Part shown: positions 10,403 through 21,717 of the stretch, one piece after another
Position numbering within the stretch: position 1 is the stretch's first letter
Layout: each line of letters begins with the position of its first letter
From: Amanita rubescens
Lineage: Eukaryota > Basidiomycota > Agaricomycetes > Agaricales > Amanitaceae
DNA length: 60,556 nucleotides
Reading direction: 5' to 3'
Assembly: GCA_015039365.1 (NCBI GenBank)
Contig: WION01000313.1
Location: forward strand, 1 to 60,556
The notes under the pieces: generated by a model
The model's database searches: none
What the model was told of the DNA's origin: nothing
The model's input: the letters and a program-made list of their open reading frames with translations, nothing else
Program-made: the position numbers and the translations under genes

Positions 10403-11729
10403 ATGACCATCTCTCCTATCCCGCCTTATATCGTCTTCGGCTATGGCTCCCTTATATTCAAGGTAAGCAAAAGGCAAAAAGCTTGGCTTACGAACAAAAC
10501 TGATTCATCACAAGCCTCCCCCTCATGTTATCAAGCAAGGTACATCGTGCTGGACATTTCACTGATACCGCGGGGCGCTGACCTTGGCAAGTACCCGGGT
10601 TTCTGAAAGGATATGTTCGTCGATTTTCACAACAGTCGCATGATCACCGTGGTACACCCGAGGTACGCGCCCATGATTTGAATTTGGATCTGGAAGGGAC
10701 CACACGGTACTAGAACCCCGGGAGAGTTGTGACACTAATACACAAAGGAGATTGGGATTCCTTCTCTGATTCAGTGCGCCATGTTTTCTTTCTGCTCCTT
10801 CTGATTCATGTTTCCTCCGATAATATAGGACCCATTTCCTGAAGACGATATTGTATGGGGCAAGTCACCTCCCAGAAACCACATAACCGTCTCCTCCTAA
10901 ACCGGCTACAGGCGTTGCATACACCATCGATCCAGCACACGTTCCAGAAGTCCGTGACTACCTAGGTACCTCCCTCCTTTCACTCGCGCTGCAAGTCAAC
11001 CCGATCCAAACCCATGCCATCTCCAGACTACCGAGAAAAGGTCCCTCTAACCCCCTTCCCAAACACTCTCTAACCAAACTCAAACATCCAGGACGGTTAT
11101 ACCCTAGAAACACTAGACATATACGGCATAGACCAAGACGTGAACAAGGCAAAAGTAATTATACATGGCGTAAGTCGTGGCAGCTCGTCGCCCGCGTCCG
11201 GATAACGTCTTCACCATATGTACTTGTGATTGTAGGCATACGTAAGTCGCATCGTTCGGATCCGGAGAGAACGGGGGACTGATAAGTAAATACTAGTGCT
11301 ACGTTGGCAGAAAGGATAACCCTTCTTTTGGTTCGTTTCCTTCTTTCACCTCTTCCCCGGCTCTCTTCCTCAGCAGCTGACTCTGGACTCTGTACAGTGG
11401 GCCCTGAACCAGTAGATCAACTCGCAGAACGGATATGGCGGTCAATTGGTCCCTCGGGCGCTAACAAGGTTCGTCATTATCCCATCTCTCCTCGCCTTGC
11501 AACCGTTACCGACTACCTCAGGACTACCTTTTCAAACTCGCCTCTTGCATCCGTGGTCTTTCCCCCGACTCGTTCGACTCGCATCTTTTCACGCTCGAAG
11601 TACGTTTTCACTATCAATTGCGATACACTTTTTGTTCGCTTCCCATGATATATGTATCGATAAATAACTCAACAACAACCCAAACAGGCTAAAGTCCGGC
11701 AACTAGACGCAGAACCCACACAAAACTAG
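10403..11729 (+). CDS. ChaC-type gamma-glutamylcyclotransferase (glutathione-degrading)
   Basis: ChaC enzymes release 5-oxoproline and Cys-Gly from glutathione. About eleven exons splice to a full-length family member: MTISPIPPYIVFGYGSLIFK (the YGSL substrate loop), PPPHVIKQ, VPGFLKGYVRRFSQQSHDHR then GTPE, NPGRVVTLIHKGDWDSFSDS, DPFPEDDIVWG (with the acidic region expected near the catalytic Glu), VAYTIDPAHVPEVRDYLDYR, DGYTLETLDIYGIDQDVNK, CYVGRKDNPSF, VGPEPVDQLAERIWRSIGPS, DYLFKLASCIRGL and a short tail ending AEPTQN. The intron at 10860-10911 begins GCAAGT, a GC-AG intron. Stop at 11727-11729. The junction between HG (11166) and CYVG (~11297) may contain one long intron or a 6-nt exon. Convergent with the next gene, 96 bp apart. 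Confidence 0.88.
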
Positions 11730-11825
11730 ACAATGTCACAAGACGCGAGACGTATACAGACAACGAGATAGATAAGAGGGAGAGGAGGGGAGGGGAGAGA
11801 GTGGCAACCCACGGGCGACCCAGCG

Positions 11826-14078
11826 TCACGTCGCTACGTGCTGTGTATGGCATTTGTTGGTGGACGGTTCCGTGTCTTGTAGGATAGCTTTTGGCAGACT
11901 GGCCCATGATAAATCTGTATAGTCCTGAGGACCATTGCGCTGTCCGAGTCCGTTCAGGTACGGCGCTGGAGATGGATTGTTGCTCAACAAGGGCGTGCGT
12001 TCACCAACCGAGTCTCCACGTTTGGCGGCACGTTCGACGATACTACGACTCGTTGGTCACTAATAGACGTATCGCATTTCGAAACTCACCCTCTCATAAC
12101 CGCTGACGTTGTTAATCGTTTAGCCCTTCTCTTGCTTTGATTGTCCTCGTAACGGTCAGTCTCATCCACAATCTCTTCAGATATGATTTCCTTGGCAGAT
12201 TTCACTGTGTCAGCAAAGTACCCGTCTCTGTGAGAGGAATATGCCCACCTCGATAATATCTATGTAACGAGAGTCAGTACCGCGAACGCAAGAATATGGG
12301 CACAAGCACCTTCAAGAGTTACAACACCCAAAGCTCCACCTGCTTTTCCAGGCGTACGACTCACCAACAAAAGATGCGCTCGTCCAGTCTGGCTAGAGAT
12401 AAAGAGTCCATCAATCACCAATTTCTCTCCATTTCGCACATCACACTCACAAATAGTCCAGTGCCTGGAAGCAGTTGATATCTGGAAACGCCTCTGGTAG
12501 AATCGACAAAGTAAAACTGGACACAGGCAGCGCTTTCGAAGGGTCGTAATTCAACAACTGGGCGATCACCCGGGATCAGCGTGACAAATTTGGCGTGAGC
12601 TTCGATTCACACCGGCATACCTTCTTGATCAGCAGAAGCCCTATAAATGCCGTACGATTGGCGGGTTCGTGGACAGGAAAACGAGAATAGCCACTGAGCA
12701 TACTGTGAAACCATCATTCGGTCAGCACTTTGTAATCTTGATGAAATGACGAAAACGCACATGGCATCTACGGTAGGATAATCGAGTATGGTATCGGCAC
12801 TGAGTACGACAGTATCCTGAGTGCCAGCAAGTCACCGATGCGAAATAATAGAAACCGTGTGAAACAAAACGGACCTTGAGCGGGGTCATAATCTGGTCGA
12901 CTTTCTTGTTGTTCAGCTCGAGAACGCCGTTAAGAATAGCGATCTCGTCATCTCGCAGGGGTTCTTCACCGGTGCGGTGAAATTGAAGGAAAGACTTGAG
13001 TTCAGCCTTCTTGTACGTCTGCGACTCGTTGGCACCAAGCACATTGTCCAGAAGCTTTGCTATTGGCCAGGCGATGGGAGCTTTACTTCAAGTGGTTACT
13101 TGGATGAAGCTTGAGAATGAGTGCGTCGAACCCACCGAAGATGTACATGAGTGCGAGAACTAGTGGTGCAAAGGTGGCACCGATAGATAGGCCATATCGA
13201 ACACACACAGCTTGAGGAATGATTCTAAAATAGTCTCATTACAATGTCAAAAGAGTAAACAGAACAAGCTCACTCTCTGCATAAAGTTTATAATAGATCA
13301 AGTTAGTCGATAAAGCCAGGTGCAACGTACCCGAAAATGACTAATCTGATCAGTACAGTTTAAAAATACATAGAGTATTAGCTTACCGATAGCAACAGTA
13401 GATATTACGATAGCCGCGATGCCACCTCCTAACTGTGAAAGGTAAGCAAACTATAACGCCCAAGAAGAGGGACGATGCATACAGCGCTGTCGAGGAATAT
13501 GGGGAGGGTTTCGTTGACAACCTGTTCATGCAATCAAAACGTGTCGCTAATCCGTTTGCGATCTGTTAACATACGACGTTGCCTAATAATAGGACCTTCA
13601 TAATGCGTCAGAACAGAGATCAAGGTTGACGTTGACAAGACTGACCACCAGAACCCAATGGCGGCCCTTTCCCATGAGCTCTAGAACTGCAACGAGACGT
13701 CAGATAGGCGGATATTGTGGGCCTGAGTGGAAGCATGCCTCGCTTAGCGTTTTGCTTCTCCTTCGGATCATCGGACGACGCGGCAAGTACACGAAGGTGG
13801 AGTTCATCCAAACCCATCAAGCCGAGGGTGAGGCTATGAAAACAGAGAATATGAGAGACAAAACGAGGAGGGAACAAAATACGAGACCCAGCAAAAGCAC
13901 CGCCGAGCAGGACGAGCATTGCGCTGACTAGCAATTTGTAGTAGAACTCCGGAGAGCCGATTTCAGGCATTGGGGATCCATGGCCGATTCCTTTTCGGAG
14001 AAAAGAGTTAGAAAGTGGTGAAGCATGGACGGCGTGCAGAAGAAAAATGAGCGCTGGCGACCTGAGCTTCAGAATCAT
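11826..14078 (-). CDS. CNNM/Mam3-type membrane protein (DUF21 + CBS pair)
   Basis: The family sits in vacuolar or plasma membranes and is linked to Mg2+/Mn2+ homeostasis. The N-terminus [19 protein letters not shown] looks like a signal peptide or anchor. DUF21 follows over several exons: [70 protein letters not shown], then [19 protein letters not shown]. After it come [40 protein letters not shown] and IMTPLK, and the CBS pair with [11 protein letters not shown] and [20 protein letters not shown]. The tail ([20 protein letters not shown]) carries an ERTPLL acidic/dileucine-like sorting motif. Splicing by eye gave consistent phases; one intron (near 13738) seems to start GC rather than GT. 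Stop at 11828-11826. Confidence 0.85.
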
Positions 14079-14256
14079 GAGTGCCAGCGGTTGGTGAGAC
14101 GCGCTGATGGCATCATTACTTGTTGTTCTTTGTTTGTTTCGGTTCGCATCACGGGCGGCTAATGGTCAATGTCACACGTAGATATAAGTCGGGAGATGAC
14201 GGCCATGATTCTGCAGCCGTGTCAGCCTTGCCATCTCCTAACATTTTGCCACCAAC

Positions 14257-15543
14257 ATGGTGAACATTTATCTGCACATCGAAGACCGACAGGTTCTCGC
14301 ACTCTCCATCCCCTTCAGTGACATCGAGAGGCTCTCCGTCCGCCCTGCCAAATGGCTCCGATTTGTTACATTCGCCATTTGTGGGGTTCGTGGAGATCTC
14401 TCTGCGATGCCCAATGGCCCCCCTGTCGACTACGACAGTATCTCCCTTCATGATATTTCTGAAACTTACTATTGTACTCCTGAGGGTAACATTCACAGAT
14501 CCCATATTTGTTGCTTTTTCGCTAATATTTTGGTTTACGCCCCTATAGGGGATTATCATCTCATCGACCACAATGCAAAGAACGATCGTATCACCTGCCA
14601 TGCTCTTCACGTTTCCGCCGTTATATGCGATGCAGCACACCTACTCGCCAAAAGTAAGGGCGATGAAGTATGTATCCGTCGTTCGCGTCATTGTTCCATG
14701 TCATCGCCTTGCTAAGCGCTTTCCTAGTACATTGGGGCTGTTCTCCAAGATCGTCTCAATTCATACGACCCCGCTCTAGGCATCAACTCTGTTGAGAACG
14801 GGATGTTTCTGAGCAAGAATCTGCATGCGTCGTTGGCGCTCGGGAGCAGCGCTTTCTTAAAGGTACGTGAAGTAGACATATATTCCGAAAAATTCTGAAT
14901 CTGGTGATTTCTAGACGCCCAACTTTGCTTTGGACCCCACCGACATCCCTAGGGTTGAGGCAGATCCAACGCCACCCAGTCGCATCACATTGCATCATTT
15001 GAAACCAGACACTAGCCATGATCCGATCCTGCAACGTGACGCGCGCATCGCCGGTACGGGCATATCGCCACCATCTACCATCATCCTTGACTTCACCGTA
15101 TGGTGTTGCTGCCTATCGACGCTGGGGAAGTGGACAGGCCATCAAGGAAGTGATGCAGCGCCGTTTTGCCGAGCGCTATGAATCTATACCTATACCACCA
15201 GCCTCTCCGCACTCAAGTGACGACGATAGTTCCCTAGAATGTGATGACCTCTACGATGACGATGAATGTATATCCAATAGACGGCCGAGAGGGAGAAATC
15301 ATAGCTCGAAGATGTCAGATGAAATGCTTCGTGCGATGGACGTCGTCGCTCTCCATGTTGGTCAAGGGAACCACTCCGGCCGCAGAAAGACAGAAGCGAG
15401 AGGAGGCGGAAGAGTTGCGTGCGCAGGAGGCTAGTCGAGCGAAAGTGCAGCAGTGGATGCAAAGCTCTCCGTCTCTCTTACCTCCTGATCTTAGGTTAAA
15501 TAGACCGAATTCCAGTCAAACGCAAACCAGACTACGGGAGTGA
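14257..15543 (+). pseudogene. HNH-endonuclease-family gene, core deleted and frameshifted
   Basis: The N-terminal exon (VLALSIPFSDIERLSVRPAK then WLRFVTFAI) matches the N-terminal domain of the paralogue at 30.7-31.6 kb. The next exon goes straight from DHNAKNDRIT to CDAAHLLAKSKGDE, missing about 20-30 residues that in the paralogue contain the first HNH half (CVVTG). Later exons give INSVENGMFLSKNLHASLAL and TPNFALDPTDIPR. Near 15098 the frame must shift by one base to continue as YGVAAYRRWGSGQAIKEVMQ, and again near 15350 to reach KREEAEELRAQEASRAK. The family is common in Agaricomycetes, with unknown role. I therefore call it a pseudogene; sequencing error could explain the two shifts but not the missing core. 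Confidence 0.65.
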
Positions 15544-16424
15544 ACGATAAATGACCGTTTCTCTGTAAGACATACTTTGGTGCCCATCCGCAGTTTTGTT
15601 ACGAACCCTCGAATACAATTATTACCTCGCTTGGAAAACCCCATTGATGGCCCTAGCCTCGTCACCCGACGTGTCCCGCGACGAAGAAGCAACGTCACGC
15701 GCGCACAGTTGGGAGTCTGGGACGGGGTAGTCGCTCAATGTAATTGTGCTGTGCCACTAATTAAGCTACAAATTGAAGCCATTTTTGAATGCTCTCCCTG
15801 ATTTGCTCTTCCTCCATCATACGTGCCTGGCACACGTCCTTCCTTGCATTATGCGCCCACAATCCCACGACCAATAGTTATTCCGAGGCCGACTGAAAGG
15901 AGGTCTCGGTCTTATGCCGGCGGGTCGCGCGGAGTTTTGTAACGCAAGTTGAGATACCGGTAACTTCCGGGAACCATATACGTACAAACAAACCCGGTCC
16001 AAGACTCCAAGGGCCAAGTAACAAGTGTCAACGATGCACTAAGTGCATCATGCTACCATCCCAAACCACCCAATCCCTCATGCCAGAGTATAGTAATTTA
16101 ATAAATCATCTGGAGGTAGTACATAAGTAGTAGACGACACTGAGCGCCAAATATTGCCAAAGAGAGCCAGAGGAAGAACACCAAACATTGCCAAAGAGAG
16201 AATAAGAGAGGGCCTCGGACCTGCCACTTGGTGGCCGAGTAGCCAGGAGCTTGACTCCGTGGGTACGACCTCCTTTTAAATGCCTTATTCGGGACCAAGG
16301 GAGAATCAGGTCACAGGAGTGTACGCACTTGTTTGAAATGCCTTGAGACAGTTCCACAATGTACTAGTAGCACCTGAGACAACTTGAAGCACCCTCTGTC
16401 ATATCAGAATTTTGTTGCAACCAA
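15544..16424. other. Intergenic, nothing recognised
   Basis: Only short unmatched frames. A 16-base motif (AATATTGCCAAAGAGA-like) occurs twice at about 16148 and 16186. Confidence 0.4.
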
Positions 16425-17466
16425 TTGTATGCTATATCCTATTCTTACTGGCGTCTACAGACTGATGATCTACCGCTTAGGAAGCCTACCATGACATCAC
16501 TCAACATCCCAAATATGGAAATTGAATATTCGAGGAAGCATCGACATGATGATAAAAAGGAACAAGTGACCAACGCCAGCCTCCCCATCTACACTCTCTA
16601 CCCAACTATGGCCCAACCTCGGGAACTTCTTCTTTCGCTTCATGCCTGCCAAACCATTGACCATTTCTACGACAAGGTACACGGGTTCTATTCCCGCCAA
16701 CCCCACGGATCAGCGATTCTTAACGACCCAGCTTTGCATATATCCCGAATCGCGATTTATAAGAGACATGCTGTAGTTCAACACGAGGCCATTGTTATAA
16801 CCCTTGGCCTCCCTGGCCAAGACCCCATCCAGGATTTCAATATTCTAGTCGACCGAACAGTTACCTTCGCTACCATTGCGCATGGCCTCTCAACACTGTG
16901 TCCATGCCAGAAGGCTGCCCTTGACAGGGTCGAAATTCTGCCAGTTGCAACTGCCTGCCCACCATGGACTGGAACCCGTGTCTGGACGATGACGGCTGCT
17001 CGTGCTGCTCCAGGCGAGAATCAATCGGATCGGCTCAACCTCCTTCACTTAGCATTACTACTCCGCACCGTTTCCATGCATGCTGGGACTCGCTATGATG
17101 CTTTACACAAAAACTGCTTTTGGTTTACCTCCGTGATCCGTGAAACTCTTGGGTTGCTCGCCCACAACAACCAAGTGCTGGGTGCTTTTCAGTTTACACA
17201 GCCACGTCCACGCTGCTTATTCGTTATGGGGTCCTGCCTTGGGTTCCCAATGGGTTGGCCATCCCCTGGCAAGCTTAGGGAAGTTTATAGAAGCTTTTTG
17301 AGGGGGTATACCGACTGTCGAGATAACGTAAGTTGACTCTTCAAGTTGTATTAGTAGTCTGTCGCACCAATCCTGACTTGCTCCCTCGCAGCTAGGAGTT
17401 AATCGGAATCTTACCCTACCACTGTTAGTTGCAGGACCGGTGGCTCAGGCCGACAATCATGTTTGA
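16425..17466 (+). CDS. Unidentified protein, ~325 residues
   Basis: A long exon (to 17329) plus a second exon after a GTAAGT...CTCGCAG intron (17330-17391) that adds 24 residues, reading LGVNRNLTLPLLVAGPVAQA before the end. Features: HACQTIDHFYDKVHGFYSR, then AIVITLGLPGQD, and a cysteine/histidine segment YDALHKNCFWFTSVIRETLG. That last layout (aromatic, His/Asn-Cys, aromatic) recalls the active-site helix of papain-like NlpC/P60 or PPPDE folds, but this is only a resemblance. The start could be 16425 (MYAISYSY) or 16491 (MTSLNIPN, better Kozak context). No signal peptide. Confidence 0.6.
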
Positions 17467-17558
17467 GAAGTATTTAATATTCTATCATAGGCTACAACAC
17501 TATGTTTATTATTTAACATCCACATACTATCCCATACACAAATCCATTGTCTATATAA

Positions 17559-18134
17559 TTACACAACCTGGTAATTTTCCAGTACAAACGGACACATCCA
17601 CCGAAAAGTCTGCGCTTGGAAACAGAATTGATGTTCACCTCGGCGAGACATCCTTGGCCCACGAAGTTCACTTTGACTGGGAAGAACAAGGCTGGATCGT
17701 CCCCGTTGACACTGAAAACTAGCGAACCAGACCGGAGTGAGCCTGTGTCATCATTGGGTGACATTGCAGGAATGGACCAAACAAGGGAATGTGATGCCAA
17801 TGAGTCAGGTGAACATTTGCTTGTATAAGAGCTGACTGTTGGGTACGAACCGTCCCTGTTCGGCACGAAATATAAGAGTCAAGCTGGTGCCGAAACTTGC
17901 GCATACTTACGGTAGAGGTATCAGGATGACAACGTCGTACAGAGTGACGATCTCGTTGACAAGCTCGTATTCCATGCTGACTTCACATGTCCCGTTGTTA
18001 TTTGGAGTAGGCCAGCAATTACTGTAACTCGGTTTCAATCAACGATCCCGAGTACCACGCTCGAACTTACTTGACAGGGTCAAATTTGACTGTATGCGGG
18101 TGTTGCTTGAATTGCAGTGCGTGGCCGAAATCAA
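17559..18134 (-). pseudogene. Truncated, frameshifted coatomer delta (delta-COP) C-terminal fragment
   Basis: Delta-COP is a COPI coat subunit for Golgi-ER transport. Recognisable pieces of its C-terminal mu-homology domain are HALQFKQHPHTVKFDPVK, then NCWPTPNNNGTCEVSMEYEL, YDVVILIPLP, DGSYPTVSSYTS, GSLVFSVNGDDPALFFPVKV and NFVGQGCLAEV. Between the first two pieces a normal gene has about 50 more residues (missing here). Near the end two single-base frame changes are needed to reach a family-like terminus ENYQVV followed by stop (17561-17559). The N-terminal two thirds of the gene is absent. Confidence 0.75.
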
Positions 18135-18392
18135 CTGAAGGCAGTCACAACGTCAAAACTGATATGAAAGTTCCGGATTTTATTGATGACGATTCACGAA
18201 GAAGCGAATTTGGTGGCAGTCAGGACTTCGAAGATGAAGACGAAGAGTCCAGTGAAGATGACCTAGACTCCGACGGTGAATGGTGCGGAGTGAGGCTTAC
18301 GGTCAGCAACCAATCAGAAAATGGATAAGAGACCGTGTCCCATTTCCAGCCAACTATCCACCAACGCTCACCACTTTAAGAAAGAAAATCGA
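18135..18392. other. Short acidic plus-strand frame between two gene fragments
   Basis: A plus-strand ATG at 18165 opens a 54-residue frame rich in Asp/Glu/Ser (FEDEDEESSEDDLDSDGEW). It may be another captured exon. Not identified. Confidence 0.25.
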
Positions 18393-18860
18393 TCAAATCA
18401 AAACGAACGGCGCGCCATCATTCAAGGCCTCTCCCCGAAAGCCAAAAGTCCGGACAGTAGAGAGGTCATCAAAGGTAGCTAGTTTGGACGTGTAATACTT
18501 CAAGCCTGCAATCAAATACGGGGAGTTGAAATGGGAATGGCCCAAGACGCGCCGAGGACGTACCAATGCTCTCCCAATCTTTCTCGGCAATACCGCATCC
18601 ATTGTCGATGACTTCAACGTCTGTTACACCATACTGCTTGAAGCGCACCTCTGAATGACGCGATAGAACCAAAGATGAGTGATCAAACACGAACGAGGAG
18701 GTTTAAACGTGATTGACTATACTTGTCGCGCTTGCATCCAAGCTGTTCTCCACGAGTTCCTTGACAGCCGTCTGAAGATCTGACCAGACGATATCCTATG
18801 TATAGATCCCTTGTCGAGCGCTTTGATTCTGGAAATATCTTCAGTGGTTGACTTTTCCAT
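18393..18860 (-). pseudogene. Truncated PMS1/MutL-type mismatch-repair N-terminal fragment
   Basis: MutL homologues dimerise and nick DNA in mismatch repair. The N-terminal GHKL ATPase is clear: start MEKSTTEDISRIKALDKGSI then HRISSGQ; motif I KELVENSLDAS (Mg/ATP Asn and Glu present); EVRFKQYGVTDVEVIDNGCG (motif II DNGCG); GLKYYTSKLATFDDLS; TVRTFGFRGEAL (motif III). The sequence leaves the family right after FRGEAL and hits a stop at 18395, so about 85% of the protein is missing. Between SSGQ and LQTAVKEL a few bases are lost and the frame shifts. Confidence 0.8.
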
Positions 18861-19082
18861 TATTGCAAGGTATTCTGCGTGCCTGGCGCGGGCGATTCAA
18901 CATGACGATGTGACGGTAACGAACCAGTCACATGATAGTAGTGCGTCATTGCGCACACAAAAAGACTCGCGCTCTTCGCCTCTTTTATATGCTTTTTTTT
19001 GGGTCAAGCTGAAAAGCTCATATGCGTATAAATACAGTTGCTCTCGTAGTCACCGAGTCAGTCCGATCTACGAGACTGATTA
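18861..19082. other. Short intergenic stretch
   Basis: No recognisable feature. Confidence 0.4.
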
Positions 19083-19367
19083 CTACCCTTGAAATGGCAC
19101 CTTCCGAGTCCAGATCCAACCTCCCATAAGCCCCGTTTGCTCCTCCTTCTCTTCCGCCTTCCGTCCCCTACGAAGGGATTCGTTACGCCGCTGACCCACT
19201 TGTCGTTCCGCCTCCAATGCTCGATCATCCCAGTCCACCGTATTCTTGAAGTATTCCGACGGCGACGGCTTCTGACTCATTTCTCGTTCCACCTCCAGGA
19301 TTCGATTGTTCCGGGCTACAGTATCCTGGTCCTTCGGCCCCTTGCGAAGGTCGCGCTGCTGACCCAT
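19083..19367 (-). pseudogene. Cut-off coiled-coil tail of copy A
   Basis: In frame with the gene above, directly after its TAA. It reads coiled-coil units (NNRILEVEREMSQKP, then DRALEAERQVGQRRNESLRR) homologous to copy C. It would be translated only with stop readthrough. Confidence 0.6.
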
Positions 19368-20656
19368 TTATCGTTCCGCCTCCAGTGCTGGATTGTTTTG
19401 GTCCACCGTATTCTCAGAGTATTCAGGCTTCTCGAGCCTATGGCCTGTGTTATCCCGATGCATCGGCCCCTTTTGCTTCTTTTCCTGCTCCTGTATCTTG
19501 CGAAGGTATTCGTTGCGCTGCTGACCAATTTGTCGTTCCGCCTCCTCCCGCGTGACTACGGTAGCCTGAGTAACTGAATCGAGGTCACCCGCCAATCGCT
19601 TCTTCTCCGCCTCCCATTTCTCTATATCTTTTTGGAGCCTGGTTTGCTCTGCCTCCAGCTCCTTCCTCAACTCCTCGTCTTTCTCCGCAATCGCCTCCTC
19701 CATCTCCTCTATCAAGTTCTTCATCTCATTTGCGTGCTTCTCAATGAGTTTGTTCATTTCCGCTCTGAGTTCAATGCCAGCTGTAGTCTCTTCAACTTTC
19801 TTTCCGTCGCGCATCTCGATCTGGATTTGGAGAGGGATAGGTTCCTTGTCCACAAGCTGATCCATGGTCCTGCGAGCGGATTCGATAGTGTTATCGTGAC
19901 GAAGAAATCGACCGCCAGCAGCAATGATTGGCTCGAAGAACATTCCCTTGGTCTTCATCAACTCTTCTTCCCGCCTTTCTGTCGCCTCTCTGTCTTTCTC
20001 CTGAACGTCGTCCCATCGGGTAGTCACAACGATGACGTTCTTCAGAGCGTCTACACCGCAGAGCTTTTGGAACATTTTCAAATTGCGATTCAAGGCGCCC
20101 CCCATTCTGGGATCAGTGATGCGATGCAGATAGATGATACCGTTGAGATTCTTGCCACGTTTGAATCTACGTGACGTCAGGGATTGCTGTAGGTCGAAGA
20201 AATAGATTACGCACTCAACGTCCAAGAAAGAGGCAATTTCTCGCAGGATATCGGTGTCCGTGACCCCTTCACGGGAATCATCAAATCCCGGGGTGTCTAC
20301 GAAGGTTACGCAGCGGCCACCCTCCGTGAAGTAGTTGAAGCGCCCGATCGTGGATGTCATAGACTCAACACTGTGTCCAACCGCAACGTTTTTGTCGCCC
20401 GTGATTAACCGAATGAACTATCATTTATCATAGAATCAACGTGTTGAATGCGTGTATGTGTCTCGAGCGCTCACCGATGACTTTCCAGTCCCAGTCGGAC
20501 CCATGATGCTGGAAGTGCGAGTTTGGTCAGTAGTACTCCGAACAAAGTCAGTGCTGAAGCTTACCCTATTGTCACATCTGGGGACCGCCTCGGTAGCTGG
20601 CCATGTTTACCATCAGCGCTTTTGGAACCAACTTGAGCATTGTGAGGGGGCGTCAT
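19368..20656 (-). CDS. AIG1-like P-loop GTPase with coiled coil, copy A (truncated by nonsense codon)
   Basis: Start ATG 20656 (MTPPHNAQ...PDVTIG). G1 GPTGTGKSS is in its own exon, G3 VTFVDTPGFDDS follows, and a G4-position motif VVTTRWDDV replaces the usual NKxD. Introns lie after TIG, after GKSS and after LDVE, as in the three sister genes. The C-terminal half is a charged coiled coil (EELRKELEAEQTRLQKDIEK). The frame ends with TAA at 19370-19368 where copy C has CAA, and the same frame continues open from 19367 to 19083 with more coiled-coil repeat (VDWDDRALEAERQVGQRRNE). This is a single C-to-T nonsense change that removes about 94 residues. Possibly still functional as a shorter protein. 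Role unknown; such genes are abundant in Agaricomycetes. Confidence 0.8.
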
Positions 20657-21717
20657 ATAATGTCAAACGTCGTCTTTGCGGTGCAGGTTATGGTTAACGA
20701 TAGGGAGTGAGTTAGGCATCCGTTGCGTGCCTTATGTAAGACGTTTGCTGGGACTGGTACGTAACAATAGTAGTAAACAAATGGTTGCCTCGCTCACTTT
20801 GTGTTCGTGTACGAACGAGAGAATTGCCATTCGACTATCACTCCCGCGCACCCAAAGCACTCGTCAACAGCAAACAGCACACCTCTCCGTGTCGAAGTAC
20901 AATGTGACGCATGTCCACTGGTTGCTCCCGGCGGTTCGGAAAAAGGAGGTAACGATCTTATGCTGATCGATTCAGCGTGATATTGCGCCCTCGGACAACC
21001 TAGCGCACCGGCTAGCACATAGTGCATGCTCAATCATAGCCGTGCACATCGCATTCCCAACAAGGTGCAAGGTGTGACCGGTGAACCGGTGATTGACAAA
21101 GTTTGCTTTAGCTCAGATCTTGGGCGGAACTGTTAATGTTCTACTATGCTGGCAGGACTCGTTCGCGTCGGCGCGAGCACCTGAAGAAAGGCCTCAGTCT
21201 CAGTCTCAGCACCCAACCGTGAATCTCGTTTCACCGACGGTGCCAAGAAACCTCAGGAACGCGTCGCGCGTCCCGTAGTACCAACGTGAACGCTCCCCTT
21301 CGTTGTCGCCTCCGAGTGATTCACACCTGACTCGGACGCGAAGCCGATGCATATGATCAGCACACTGGGACTTTCTTTTCACGCATTTTAATTCCCGCAG
21401 TGAGCAGGAACCGTAACGTCAACTTGAACTTCAATCGTCGTTGCCCAACATTTGACTCGGACACCCCTCAGACGACGTCTGTCAGAAACAACACTGGCGG
21501 TGATAAGGCAGTGGCTACGCTTCAGTCTGCGCAAGCATCAACTCGCAAACGATTCCGATAACGTCGTTATTGGGTCGCTACTTCTTGTACGTGCGCCGTC
21601 ATGAACAAAAGTAAATGGTTTGTACTACTAATAGACTATAATGTGATGTAACTCGCAGATGCCAGACCTGTAATGAGTAGTATGTCATTGGAATCCCATT
21701 GCAACGTAAAATCTAGC
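20657..21717. other. Intergenic between GTPase copies A and B
   Basis: Upstream region of copy A and 3' flank of copy B. No gene recognised. Confidence 0.4.
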
